64,000 nt of DNA from Solirubrum sp044628455 (GTDB taxonomy: Bacteria > Bacteroidota > Bacteroidia > Cytophagales > Hymenobacteraceae), in NCBI RefSeq assembly GCF_044628455.1, contig NZ_JBIYZW010000003.1, positions 620,001 through 684,000 on the forward strand. Reading direction: 5' to 3'. The notes below the pieces were generated by a model. It searched no databases, was not told the DNA's origin, and saw only the letters and a list, made by a program, of their open reading frames with translations. Below are positions 9,074-18,219 of this stretch, in pieces. The position numbers and the translations under genes were made by a program. Each line of letters opens with the position of its first letter. Within the stretch, counting starts at the first letter, position 1.

Positions 9074-9141
9074 GCACAAACCTACTAGTTCTGCCAGGAT
9101 TGCCCGTCGTGGCGGCCGCGTTAGCGGGCCGTAAACTGAAA

Positions 9142-10095
9142 TCAGCCGCCGACCAGGTGCTGGCGGGCGGCGTCGGCGTCGCGGGCCAGCTGGGCTTTCA
9201 GCGCGTCGAGGCCACTGAACTTCTGCTCGTCGCGCAGGCGGGCCACAAACTCCACCCGCAGCGGCTGGTCGTACAGGTCGCCGTCGAAGTCGAGCAGGTG
9301 GGCCTCTACGGTCAGGTCGGGGTTGCCGCCCACGGTGGGGCGCACGCCGATGTTGAGCATGGCCTGGTGGTGGGTGCCGGCGGCCGTGGTGGCCAGCACA
9401 GCGTACACGCCGCGGCCCGGTACCAGCTTCAACGGCTCGTCGCTCACCAGGTTGGCCGTGGGGTAGCCGATGGTGCGGCCCAGCTGCTGGCCGCGCACCA
9501 CTGTGCCGGTGAAGGGGTAGCTGTAGCCCAGGTAGCGGTTGGCGGTGGCCACGTCGCCGGCCTCAAGGGCGCGGCGGATGCGGGTGCTGCTCACGCCCAC
9601 CGCATCTACGTCTTCGCGCGGAATTTCCTCGACTTCCAACCCGTATTCGCCGGCGTGCTCGCGCAGGTACTCGAAGCTGCCCTCGCGGTTGCGCCCGAAG
9701 CGGTGGTCGTAGCCGATGACCAGCTTGCCCGTGCCCACCGTGCGCAGCAGCAGCTCGCGGATGTACTGCTCCGAGGTCCAGGCGGCAAACTCGCGGGTGA
9801 AGGGCACGATGAGCAGGTAGTCGACGCCGTACGATTCGAGCATGGCAATGCGCTCGTCGAGGGTGTTGAGCAGGTGCAGCTGCCGGGGCTCGGGGTGGGC
9901 GGCCGGCGGGGCCAGCACCAGCCGCGGGTGGGGCCAGTAGGTGATGACCACGCTCGGGCCGCCCGAGTGGCGGGCCACTTCCTGCAGGCGGTGCAGAATG
10001 CGCTGGTGCCCCACGTGCACGCCGTCGAAGGTGCCGCTGGTCACCACGGCATTGGTCAGGCGGGGAAACGCGGCGGGGTCACGAACAACTTGCAT
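9142..10095 (-). CDS. ribF: Bifunctional riboflavin kinase / FAD synthetase
   Basis: 317 residues from the ATG at 10095, the usual length. The N-terminal nucleotidyltransferase (FMN adenylyltransferase) domain has GTFDGVHVGH at 21-30, with the HxGH nucleotide-binding motif, and SSTRIR at 169-174. The C-terminal riboflavin kinase domain has GYPTANL at 210-216 and GRGVYAV at 228-234. It converts riboflavin to FMN and then FAD in the cytoplasm. It is the last gene of the ftsX, DUF3098, uppP, truB, ribF series, an order typical of Bacteroidota, 53 bp after truB. Confidence 0.97.
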   Translation of the reverse strand: MQVVRDPAAFPRLTNAVVTSGTFDGVHVGHQRILHRLQEVARHSGGPSVVITYWPHPRLVLAPPAAHPEPRQLHLLNTLDERIAMLESYGVDYLLIVPFTREFAAWTSEQYIRELLLRTVGTGKLVIGYDHRFGRNREGSFEYLREHAGEYGLEVEEIPREDVDAVGVSSTRIRRALEAGDVATANRYLGYSYPFTGTVVRGQQLGRTIGYPTANLVSDEPLKLVPGRGVYAVLATTAAGTHHQAMLNIGVRPTVGGNPDLTVEAHLLDFDGDLYDQPLRVEFVARLRDEQKFSGLDALKAQLARDADAARQHLVGG

Positions 10096-10148
10096 GGGGC
10101 AGAAGGAAAAGAAGCGCGGGCGGCTGCCCGCGGGGCAGAATAGGGTTG

Positions 10149-10997
10149 CTACGCAGGGGTGGGCGCGTCGGGTGCGCCGGTGGCGGGGGCATCCGGGGCA
10201 GCGGGCTGCTGGGCCTGAAAGTACTCCAGGCCGGCGCGGCGCTCGGGCCGGCGCTCCGGGCGCCGCGGCCGGGCGGGGCCGGGTTCCCCCTCGGGGCGGG
10301 GCAGGCGGCGGGCTTCCAGATCGGCAATGCTCAGGGCATCTTCCAGCCGATACTCGCCGATGCGGGTGCGCACGAGCTTGCTCAGGTGGGCGCCGCAGCC
10401 CAGGGCCGCGCCGAAGTCGCGGGCCAGGCTGCGGATGTAGGTTCCCTTGGAGCACACCACGCGGAAGTGCACCTCGGGCAGTTCGATGCGGGTAATGTCG
10501 AAGGCCTTGATGGTAACCTGCTTGCTTTTGATTTCGGCCTCGGCACCGCGGCGGGCCACCTCGTAGGCCCGCTCGCCGTTCACCTTCACGGCCGAAAACA
10601 GCGGCGGCGTCTGCTCAATCAGGCCCGTAAACGGGGCCGTGGCCGCCCGAATCTGCTCCTCGCTGAGGTGCTCATAAGGCCGCTCGGCATCCACAGGGGT
10701 TTCCAGGTCGAAGGAAGGCGTGGTCTGGCCCAAGCTGAAAATGCCGGTGTACTCTTTTTCCTGGGCCTGAATCTGGTCGATGCTCTTGGTTTGCTTGCCG
10801 GTGCACAGGATCAGCAGGCCGGTGGCCAGCGGGTCGAGCGTGCCGGCGTGGCCGATTTTGCGGGCCCGCAGGGCGTACTTGGCCTTCTTCACCACGTCGA
10901 ACGAGGTCCAGGTCAGCGGTTTGTCGATGAGCAGAATCTCGGCGGGTTCTGGCTCGGGCTGCGGCTGGGGGGCCTTGCGAAGGGGCAGTTGGCTCAT
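10149..10997 (-). CDS. truB: tRNA pseudouridine(55) synthase
   Basis: 282 residues. The catalytic aspartate is D55 in the motif GHAGTLDPLATG. LLIDKPLTWTS at 22-32 and the RNA-binding KGTYIRSLARDFG segment further on are also typical. It makes pseudouridine 55 in the T loop of most tRNAs. Beyond the normal fold the C-terminus has a tail of about 45 residues rich in P, R and A (from about residue 235), probably disordered and not needed for catalysis. The start codon overlaps the uppP stop codon by 4 bp (ATGA), so translation is probably coupled. Confidence 0.97.
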   Translation of the reverse strand: MSQLPLRKAPQPQPEPEPAEILLIDKPLTWTSFDVVKKAKYALRARKIGHAGTLDPLATGLLILCTGKQTKSIDQIQAQEKEYTGIFSLGQTTPSFDLETPVDAERPYEHLSEEQIRAATAPFTGLIEQTPPLFSAVKVNGERAYEVARRGAEAEIKSKQVTIKAFDITRIELPEVHFRVVCSKGTYIRSLARDFGAALGCGAHLSKLVRTRIGEYRLEDALSIADLEARRLPRPEGEPGPARPRRPERRPERRAGLEYFQAQQPAAPDAPATGAPDAPTPA

Positions 10998-11800
10998 ACC
11001 AGCTGCATGTCAATGCCCAGGGCTAGCATCACCAGAATCAGCCCGCCCACGATGATGCGGTAGATGCCGAAGGCGCGGAAGCCGTAGCGCGAAACGAAAT
11101 CGACGAACAGCCGAATGGCCAGCAGCGCCACCACGAAGGCCACGGCGTTGCCGAACAGCAGCTGCTGAATCTGCTCCCCCGTCAGCGGCGGGTTGTCCTG
11201 GTAGAAGTCGTACATGTCCTTCACCGAAGCCGCCGCCATGGTGGGCATGGCCAGGAAGAACGCAAACTCGGCGGCGGCACGGCGCGTGAGCCGCTGGCTG
11301 AGCCCGCCGATGATGGTAGCGGCCGAGCGGCTGATGCCCGGCACCACGGCAATGCACTGAAACAGGCCGATAATGAAGGCCTGCCGGAAGCCGGGGTTGG
11401 TGACGGGGTGCCCGCCCTCGGCCGAGTCCTGCTGCGGAAACCAGCGGTCCACGAACAGCAGCACAATGCCGCCCAGCAGCAGCGTGAAGCCCACCACGGC
11501 TACCGAGCCGAGCAGGATGTCGATGTACTTCTTCAGCAGCAGCCCCACCACCACGATGGGCAGAAAGGCCACCAGCAGCTTCAGGTAGAAGTCGAAGCTC
11601 TGGAAAAACCGCCGCCAGTACACCACCAGCACCGACAGGATGGCCCCGAGCTGAATCACGACCAGGTAAAGCTTGGTGAAGGCCGTGGTCGGGACGCCGA
11701 CCAGCGCCGAGGCAATGATCATATGCCCGGTGCTGGAAACGGGTAAAAACTCGGTCAGCCCCTCGACGATGGCCAGGAGCAGCGCGTGCCAATAACTCAT
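10994..11800 (-). CDS. uppP: Undecaprenyl-diphosphatase (BacA/UppP)
   Basis: 268 residues with about eight hydrophobic segments. The two signature blocks are present: EGLTEFLPVSSTGH at 13-26 and VPGISRSAATIIGG at about 152-165, which supply the glutamates, serine, arginine and histidine of the active site. It dephosphorylates undecaprenyl diphosphate to recycle the lipid carrier for peptidoglycan and glycan synthesis, in the inner membrane, and confers bacitracin tolerance. It lies between DUF3098 (10 bp gap) and truB (4 bp overlap), as usual in this phylum. Confidence 0.97.
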   Translation of the reverse strand: MSYWHALLLAIVEGLTEFLPVSSTGHMIIASALVGVPTTAFTKLYLVVIQLGAILSVLVVYWRRFFQSFDFYLKLLVAFLPIVVVGLLLKKYIDILLGSVAVVGFTLLLGGIVLLFVDRWFPQQDSAEGGHPVTNPGFRQAFIIGLFQCIAVVPGISRSAATIIGGLSQRLTRRAAAEFAFFLAMPTMAAASVKDMYDFYQDNPPLTGEQIQQLLFGNAVAFVVALLAIRLFVDFVSRYGFRAFGIYRIIVGGLILVMLALGIDMQLV

Positions 11801-11810
11801 GCGGGGAAGG

Positions 11811-12122
11811 TTAGCGCCGTTGGTAGGTGGGCTGCACCGGCGCGGCGGGCGGCGGGGTAGTGCCGGGCGCGGCCGGGCCAGCAGTCGAGCTCAGCGGGGC
11901 GGCCGGGGCGTCGGCGGCGTGGCCCGAGCGCACCATGATGGCGAAGAACTCGATGACAAAGCCGGCCAGCAGCAGCAGCGGGCCCAGCGTGAGGCCCAGG
12001 AAGCCCTGGCCGTAGTCCTCGCCGTCGAGCGACATGGTGATAAAGCCGGCGGCCAGCACGCCCAGGCCCAGGAACATCAGCCGGTAGTTGCGCGGCCCAA
12101 AAGCAAAGCGGGGAGAGGTCAT
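11811..12122 (-). CDS. DUF3098 family membrane protein
   Basis: 103 residues. Two membrane helices: residues about 14-32 (YRLMFLGLGVLAAGFITMS) and 43-65, joined by a short loop, followed by a P/A-rich disordered tail. The FAFGPRNYRLM start is the DUF3098 hallmark. The function is unknown, but the gene is almost always found between ftsX and uppP in Bacteroidota, as it is here, which suggests a role in the division or wall-synthesis apparatus. Confidence 0.9.
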   Translation of the reverse strand: MTSPRFAFGPRNYRLMFLGLGVLAAGFITMSLDGEDYGQGFLGLTLGPLLLLAGFVIEFFAIMVRSGHAADAPAAPLSSTAGPAAPGTTPPPAAPVQPTYQRR

Positions 12123-12249
12123 ATGCAGCAGTTCGTTAAGCTGGGGAGCGGGGCCAGACCCGGGTCCGCAGCAGTATGGGTAATAAGCAAAGCGCGAATA
12201 TCGCGCTAGATGAGGGTTTGGGGCCGCCGGTTGCCCGCGGCCGGCCGGA

Positions 12250-13146
12250 TCAATACAAATCGTCGAGCGACATGCGCAGGTACTTGCGCACGGCGCGGTA
12301 GGAGCTGAAAAAGCCGATGACGCCGCCCAGCACCACCAGGGTCAGCAGCACCGCGCCAATCAGCCGCTCGTCGCGCAGCAGGCGGATTTCGGTGACTTCC
12401 AGGTAGGACCACTGCAGCAAAGCCAGCAGCATCAGGCCAGCCAGCACCCCGCCCACGATGCCCTGCCAGGTGGCCCGGCGCAGAAACGGCCGCTGAATAA
12501 ACCACGACGTGGCACCCACCAGCTGCATGGAGCGAATCAGGAAGCGCTGCGAGAACAAGGCCAGGCGAATAGTATTGTTGATGAGAATGACCACCACCAC
12601 CGTCAGCAGCAGGGCGAAGCCCAGCAGCACCAGGCTCACCCGGCGCAGGTTGCGGTTCACGTCGCTGATAAAGCTTTCCTCCACGGAGGTTACCTCGAAC
12701 ACGCCCGGCTGCCGGCGCAAGTCGGCGCTGACCTGCCGCAGCTGGCTCACGTCGGCGTACTCGGCGTTGATTTTCAGGATGTAGGCGTCGCGCAGAGGGT
12801 TGTCGCCCAGAAACTGCTGGAAGTCCTCGCCCGTGAGCTGCACAAATTCCTGGGCGCCTTCTTCCTTCGACATGAAGCGCACCTGCGGCTCGCTGCCCCG
12901 GTAGGCCACGTAGGGCTTCTGGGCAAAGCTGCGCTGCAAGGCCAGCAGCTGGGTTTCGGGCAGGTTGCGCTCTAGGTACACCTGCACTTCCAGGTTTTCG
13001 CGCACGGCCTGGGAAAGCTTGTGCGCGTGCACCAGCAGCAGCCCAAACAGCCCAATGACCAGCAAGGCCAGCGTGATGCTGAACACCACCATGGTGTGCG
13101 GGTAGCTGCCAAGCTTTTTCTTACGGGCGGGGCGGAACTGGGGCAT
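12250..13146 (-). CDS. ftsX: Cell division ABC-transporter-like permease FtsX
   Basis: 298 residues from the ATG at 13146 (MPQFRPARKKKLGSYP). An ATG seven codons upstream also exists, but a -7 promoter box lies between the two, so the downstream ATG is preferred. One N-terminal helix (residues about 20-42), a periplasmic domain of about 110 residues, and a C-terminal FtsX domain with three helices and the LVGATSWFIQRPFL motif. FtsX with the ATPase FtsE (not in this window) links division to septal peptidoglycan hydrolases. First gene of the series leading to ribF; 127 bp separate it from DUF3098. Confidence 0.93.
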   Translation of the reverse strand: MPQFRPARKKKLGSYPHTMVVFSITLALLVIGLFGLLLVHAHKLSQAVRENLEVQVYLERNLPETQLLALQRSFAQKPYVAYRGSEPQVRFMSKEEGAQEFVQLTGEDFQQFLGDNPLRDAYILKINAEYADVSQLRQVSADLRRQPGVFEVTSVEESFISDVNRNLRRVSLVLLGFALLLTVVVVILINNTIRLALFSQRFLIRSMQLVGATSWFIQRPFLRRATWQGIVGGVLAGLMLLALLQWSYLEVTEIRLLRDERLIGAVLLTLVVLGGVIGFFSSYRAVRKYLRMSLDDLY

Positions 13147-13152
13147 GAGGGG

Positions 13153-13160
13153 CAAAGGTA
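13153..13160 (-). promoter_or_regulatory. -7 promoter element of the ftsX operon
   Basis: On the minus strand the sequence reads TACCTTTG, an exact match to TAnnTTTG, ending 6 bp before the preferred ftsX ATG. The predicted transcript would have almost no leader. Confidence 0.55.
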
Positions 13161-13165
13161 AGGTC

Positions 13166-13361
13166 ATTTATCATTGATCATTTAACATTGATCAAGCAGA
13201 TACCTTCTGGAAAGCCCGGCTAAAGATCAGCTATGAGGTGGGGCTACTGACGGCGGCGCCTGCCGAAGCCGGCACTACATCATGCTGTAAACCCAGGAGT
13301 CGTTGAACGACAGCCGAGAGTCGTTGAATAGCTGATAAATGTTAATTGATAAATGATTACA
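13166..13361. repeat. Inverted pair of 7-bp tandem arrays between ftsX and tamB
   Basis: Left array 13166-13193: four heptads (ATTTATC, ATTGATC, ATTTAAC, ATTGATC). Right array 13334-13361: four heptads of the opposite orientation (GATAAAT, GTTAATT, GATAAAT, GATTACA). ATTTATC and GATAAAT are exact complements. A unique core of 140 bp lies between; it contains a direct repeat of GAGTCGTTGAA at about 13302 and 13317. The right array overlaps the tamB stop codon and the left array touches the ftsX start region. Confidence 0.85.
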
Positions 13362-16300
13362 GTATTGTCCGCGGGTCGTCATCGATGGTGAGCTGCTCGC
13401 GGGCTTTGCGGGCGGCTTCCTCGCGGCGGCGCAGGCGCTTACGGGCAAACAGCTCAGTGAGGTTGTCGAACTGCTCGGTGTGCACGAAGCTCAGGCCGGC
13501 CCGCTGCTGGTTCACGAACTGCTGGCCCAGGTCGCGGGGCGTGGTTTCGTAGCGCAGGCGTACGCGGAACTTGCCGTCCTTGCGCACAAAGTACTCCAGG
13601 CTCAGGTCGCCCACCAGCGAGGTCTGGGCCACGCCGCTGGGGTTTTCGGGCGTTACCGAGCCGGCCACGGCGTTGTTGCTGATGCCGCCCTGGCGGGTGA
13701 AGCGCAGGCGGCCTTCGAGCAGGCTGTAGCTCAGGCGCACCTGCAGGCGCTGCAGTTCTTCGGCCGTCACGCCGTCGAGGTTGAAGTTGATTTCCAGGTT
13801 CTGATCGATCTGCGAGGTGAGCAAGCCCAGCTGGGTCGACAAAATCTGGCCCAGGCTGTTCTGCACCGTGCCCGAGCCGCTCAGGGCCGCGTTGCCGAAG
13901 CCGCCCACGGTGGAGAGCTGCCGAAACAGCAGCAGCGAGAATACCTGCCGGTTCAGCTCCTGCTCGTCGTTGCGGATGCTCGACAGAAACGAGGTCAGCG
14001 CGCCTTCCAGCGACGAGGGTGCGTCGTTGAACTCCAGGCCCAGCTGAATGCGGGGCAGCAGCATGTCGCCGGTCAGGTGCATCACGGCCGTCACCGAGGC
14101 GGTGGCGTTTTCGTTGCCCACGTCGCTGCCCTGCTGCAGAATGGGAGCCAGCGGGGTGCGCTGGGTATAGGTGGCCGTCACGTCCATCTGCCCGGCCAGC
14201 GGGTCGCCGTTCCAGGTGAGCGAGCCGCCGGGCCGCACCTGAAACTCCTTGTTTACCAGGCCCTGCAGGGTGAAGTTGTAGGCCCCGCGCACGATTTCCA
14301 GCTGGCCGTACATGTTGAAGTCGCCGCGGGTATCGATGTTGAGGCGCAGCTGCCCGGCGGCCGAGCCGCGAATCACGTCGCCGGTGCTTTCGTCCAGAAT
14401 CACCTCCATGTAGGCGTCGGGCGTCACGTCGAACACGCCGTTGAAGATGATGCCCGACAAATCGACCTTGGGGCGCACCGGCCCGACGGGCGTGCGGGTG
14501 GTGTCCTGCAGGGCCGGGTTGCGGTTCACGAAGCGGATGTAGTTGGCCTGGGTGGCGGTGGCGGCGTTGTCGAGGGGCAAAGCCAGGCGGGTGCCCGCGT
14601 CGGTGCGGGCGCGCACGTCAATCACCAGGTTGTCAACCGGGCCAGTCACGGTGGCCGTGCCGGTGGCGAAGGCCGTGCCGAAGTACAGCTCGTTGTCGCG
14701 GCGGGTGGTGTTGAGCACCTGCATGCGGCGGAAGGAGGCCCGCAGCGCCAGGCGCATGTCGTCGAAGCCGCGGTGGTAGATGGTGCCGTCGAAGGTGCCG
14801 GTGTTGCCCAGCACGTCGCGCAGGCGAATGTTGCGGAACACCATGCGGTCCTCGAAAAAGCGCAGGCGGTCCTCGAAGGTGTAGGTGGTGTTCAGGTAGG
14901 CGAAAGTGAGCTGCCCGCCGCGCACGTCCACGTCGCCGCGCAGGCGGGGCGAGGCAAACTTGCCGGTCAGGCGCAGGGTGCCGCGGCTGGTGCCGCCCAG
15001 GTTGGTGAGCACGCCCGCCAGGAAGGGCTCGGCCAGCTTGATGGGCGCGTCGTTGAGCACGCCGGTGAGGTTGAGCTGGTCCTGCGCGGCTCCCGGGGCA
15101 ATGCTGCCGGCCACGCTCAGCACGTTCTGCCGGTCGCGCTCCACGTTCAGGTTCACGCCCAGGCGGCTGGCCTGGTTGTCCCAGTTCGACACGCCCGTGA
15201 CGTTGCCGATCAGCACCCGGTCGAAGTACAGCGAGTCGACGCTGAGGCGGGCGGCGGCCACCAACTGGCCGAATACGCCGCGCACGTCGCCCACGGCGTA
15301 CACGCGCCCGGTCATGTTCTGGCCCGTGAGCGGGGCCAAGGTAGCCAGCTCCAGGTTGCGCACTTCCAGGTGCAGGCTGCGGGTGGGGTCTTCCGATACC
15401 TGCCCCACGGCGCTGATGAACTGCTCGCCGCTGGCAATGGTGAAGTTCTGCACGTCGATTTCGCGCCCGCCGCCGCGCACCGTAATCACGTTGTCCTGGG
15501 CAATGGTCCAGTCGCGGCCCAGCAGGTTTACGCCCGACTGCCGGAACACCAGCTGCACCGCGCCGGGCAGAAAGTCCAGCGCCCCGTTGATCTGGGCGCG
15601 GTTGGTGGTGCCGGTCTGCGCCAGCGACGAGGAGAAGTTGATCTTGTCCTGGTCCCACACGCCTTCCACGTAGAACTGCTCGGTGGCGCCCAGTCCCGGC
15701 AGGCGCTGGCGGGTGCTGGTGATGCTGGTCTGGGCCAGTACCTCGGGGGCGTAGGGCAGCTTGGAGGTCAGCAGGTCGAAGTCTACATTCTCGGCCCGGA
15801 TGCTGTCGTACTGCACGCGGGCCACGGTGCCGCTCAAATTCAGAATGGACGTGTTGCCGTTGCGAAACGAGCCCTCCACCCGGGTCGAGTCGCTGAGCGT
15901 GAGCTGGGGCAGAAAGACGTGGATGAGCGGGTTGGGCCGCTTCAGGTACAGGTTCAGGGCAATGGCGTAGTCGGGGGCGGCCAGGCGGCGCTTGCGGCGG
16001 TAGTAGGCGGCGGTGGCGGCCGCGTCGCCCTCGAAGTTGAGCAGGTACTCCTGGGCCAGCTGCTCCACGTCGCGAATCACCCGCGAAAACTCGAAGTTGC
16101 CCTGGGCGCGCAAGTTGAAGGCGTCGGAGCGCATGGCCAGCAGCCGCTCGCCGTTGCGGCGGGTGGCTAGCAGATCGAGCGTGTCGAGGTGCACCGCGCG
16201 GCCCTGCAGGTTCAGGCGGGTGTCGCGCAGGTGAATACGGCCCAGCAGCGCGTCCAGGGTCAGGCCCTGGAACTTCACGTCGGCGCGGGTCGAAATCGTG

Positions 16301-17940
16301 AGCGGGCGGTCAATCAAACCCAGGGCCTGCAGGTTGGCGCGCTGCACCGTGGCCACCACGTCGAAGGCCTGCTGGCGGCCGAAGCTGATGGTGCCCTCGC
16401 CGCTGACCTGCAGGTTGGGGTCCTGCACGCGCACCTTGCCGTCGAAGGACTGCTGGCTCAGCTCGCCGTCGGTTACCTGGATGTTGCGGTAGCGGTAGCC
16501 CTTGACCCAGATGTGGGGAATGGTGGCCGTGACGCGGGCGCGGGCACCTTCAGGGGTGAAGCCCTGGCCCTGCACCCGGCCGTTGATGGCCACGTCGCGC
16601 ACCACGCTTTCGTCGCCCAGCAGCTTGCCCAGCTGAAAGCCGCTGGTGCGCACCGTGCCGGCGTAGGACGAGAAGCGCGCGTCGTTCTTGAACTTCAGGT
16701 TGACGTCGGAGCTGAGGTTGCCCAGACGGGTGCGGAAGTCGCCGTTGGCCACGAAGTCGTTGTAGAAGCCCAGGAACTGGCCGTTGAGCTGCACGGTGCC
16801 CAGCCGCTGGAAGTAGGGGTACACGCTGGCGGGCAAAATGGGCTTCAGGTCGCGGGGGTTGAGCACCGAGCCGGGGCGCAGGCGCAGCTCGGCAAAGGTT
16901 TCCTTCCACTCGGGCAGGCCCTCAGCCGTCACGTTGCCGATGATGCGGGTGCCGCCGTTGCTGTAGCGCAGGTCGAGGTTGCGGGCCACGAAGTTGCGCA
17001 CGTAGCCCTTGGCCTCGCCCGAAATCGTGATTCGCTCGCCCCAGCCCCAGAGCTGGGGGGCAAACTGGGCAATGTCGTCGGAGTACACCACGCTGGGCTG
17101 CAGGCGGGTGGTCATCTTCACCGAGTCGTTGAACTCGGTGAAGTTCAGGAAATGCTCGTACTCGAACTTGACGTAATCGCGCAGGCGGCTGCGGCCCACG
17201 CGCAGGTCCAGGTCCTCGAATTCCCAGAACTTGGAGGCGTAGGTCATGTCGGCCGCGAGGTGACGCAGCCGGGTTTTGGAGGGCAGGTCGGTGGCCCGCA
17301 TGTTGGCAATACGGGCGTGAATGGTGTCACCCCGAAACCAGATCTGCGAGAGGTCGGCGTACACGCTGTCGATAAACATGTGCGCGTAGTCCATCGACTT
17401 GCCGTAGTACGGCTCGCGCTTCACGTTCTGGCGGTCGAGCACGAAGCGGGCGTTGCGCAAGTCCACGGCCTCAATCTTGAAGTCGAAGGGCGTCTTGGCC
17501 TTGGTGGTGTCGGGGGCGCCGATGAGCTTTTTTACCGCCCCGATGAACTGGTCGAGGTTGGTGGAGTCGGGCTGGCCGGCGTAGGTGACCATGGAAAACC
17601 GCGGCTCGGTGAGCGTGGCCTTGCTGATGTAGAGCTTGTTGGGCGAGAAGATGGAGAAGACGCTGATGTCGACCTCGGTGCGGCCGATGTGGAACAGCTC
17701 CTGGCCCCGGCGGTCGAGCACGTGCACCTGGTCGAGCACCACCCGCGTGAAGGGCCGCACGTCGACGCGCCCGATCGTGACTTCGTGGCCCAGCTTGTCG
17801 GAGAGCAGGTCGGCCACGCGGTGGGCCACCCGCGTCTGCACGGCCGGTACGCGCAGGGCCAGCATCGCCACGCCCAGCACCAGGCCGAGCACGACCAGCA
17901 GCCCCAGCAGCACCTTCAGAATGGCCTTTATAACTTGCAC
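13357..17940 (-). CDS. tamB: Translocation and assembly module protein TamB (AsmA/DUF490 superfamily)
   Basis: 1527 residues from the GTG at 17940 (VQVIKAILKVLLG), chosen because a hydrophobic anchor follows at once; no ATG is available, and a further GTG at 18042 would add 34 residues. N-terminal helix at about 5-30, then a very long region of repeating beta-strands of the AsmA/TamB type, and the DUF490 TamB C-terminal domain in the last 300 residues. TamB is anchored in the inner membrane and bridges the periplasm, helping outer-membrane protein insertion or phospholipid transport. The length is normal for Bacteroidota. Divergent from tsaD; the 3' end abuts the heptad repeat element. Confidence 0.92.
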   Translation of the reverse strand: MQVIKAILKVLLGLLVVLGLVLGVAMLALRVPAVQTRVAHRVADLLSDKLGHEVTIGRVDVRPFTRVVLDQVHVLDRRGQELFHIGRTEVDISVFSIFSPNKLYISKATLTEPRFSMVTYAGQPDSTNLDQFIGAVKKLIGAPDTTKAKTPFDFKIEAVDLRNARFVLDRQNVKREPYYGKSMDYAHMFIDSVYADLSQIWFRGDTIHARIANMRATDLPSKTRLRHLAADMTYASKFWEFEDLDLRVGRSRLRDYVKFEYEHFLNFTEFNDSVKMTTRLQPSVVYSDDIAQFAPQLWGWGERITISGEAKGYVRNFVARNLDLRYSNGGTRIIGNVTAEGLPEWKETFAELRLRPGSVLNPRDLKPILPASVYPYFQRLGTVQLNGQFLGFYNDFVANGDFRTRLGNLSSDVNLKFKNDARFSSYAGTVRTSGFQLGKLLGDESVVRDVAINGRVQGQGFTPEGARARVTATIPHIWVKGYRYRNIQVTDGELSQQSFDGKVRVQDPNLQVSGEGTISFGRQQAFDVVATVQRANLQALGLIDRPLTISTRADVKFQGLTLDALLGRIHLRDTRLNLQGRAVHLDTLDLLATRRNGERLLAMRSDAFNLRAQGNFEFSRVIRDVEQLAQEYLLNFEGDAAATAAYYRRKRRLAAPDYAIALNLYLKRPNPLIHVFLPQLTLSDSTRVEGSFRNGNTSILNLSGTVARVQYDSIRAENVDFDLLTSKLPYAPEVLAQTSITSTRQRLPGLGATEQFYVEGVWDQDKINFSSSLAQTGTTNRAQINGALDFLPGAVQLVFRQSGVNLLGRDWTIAQDNVITVRGGGREIDVQNFTIASGEQFISAVGQVSEDPTRSLHLEVRNLELATLAPLTGQNMTGRVYAVGDVRGVFGQLVAAARLSVDSLYFDRVLIGNVTGVSNWDNQASRLGVNLNVERDRQNVLSVAGSIAPGAAQDQLNLTGVLNDAPIKLAEPFLAGVLTNLGGTSRGTLRLTGKFASPRLRGDVDVRGGQLTFAYLNTTYTFEDRLRFFEDRMVFRNIRLRDVLGNTGTFDGTIYHRGFDDMRLALRASFRRMQVLNTTRRDNELYFGTAFATGTATVTGPVDNLVIDVRARTDAGTRLALPLDNAATATQANYIRFVNRNPALQDTTRTPVGPVRPKVDLSGIIFNGVFDVTPDAYMEVILDESTGDVIRGSAAGQLRLNIDTRGDFNMYGQLEIVRGAYNFTLQGLVNKEFQVRPGGSLTWNGDPLAGQMDVTATYTQRTPLAPILQQGSDVGNENATASVTAVMHLTGDMLLPRIQLGLEFNDAPSSLEGALTSFLSSIRNDEQELNRQVFSLLLFRQLSTVGGFGNAALSGSGTVQNSLGQILSTQLGLLTSQIDQNLEINFNLDGVTAEELQRLQVRLSYSLLEGRLRFTRQGGISNNAVAGSVTPENPSGVAQTSLVGDLSLEYFVRKDGKFRVRLRYETTPRDLGQQFVNQQRAGLSFVHTEQFDNLTELFARKRLRRREEAARKAREQLTIDDDPRTIL

Positions 17941-18219
17941 GCGGTTTTCGGGAGGAAAGGAATGCGGCGGCGCCAACAACAATCGGCCCAGCTGCAAGAC
18001 GTAAACGCCGGTTTCGGGGATGCTTGTGCCTTCCCAAACCACGGAATTTCTGCGAAATTAGTGCTTGGCGCGTAGTGCCGGGTGCCGAGGACGGCGGCGA
18101 CGAGCCAGGACGAATGGGTTTCGGCCCGCCCGCCGCTTTCTCGCTTGCAGCAAGTACCGGGATTTTCGGCTTTCCCCCGCTGCGCCCCCTGTATCCGTTT
18201 TTCAGCCCTGCAAACTCCC

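Noticed and set aside
13480..16170. 896-codon open frame on the plus strand
   Set aside because: It is the antisense shadow of tamB in GC-rich DNA; composition is H/Q/V/A/G-rich low complexity without any domain, whereas the opposite strand is a clear TamB.
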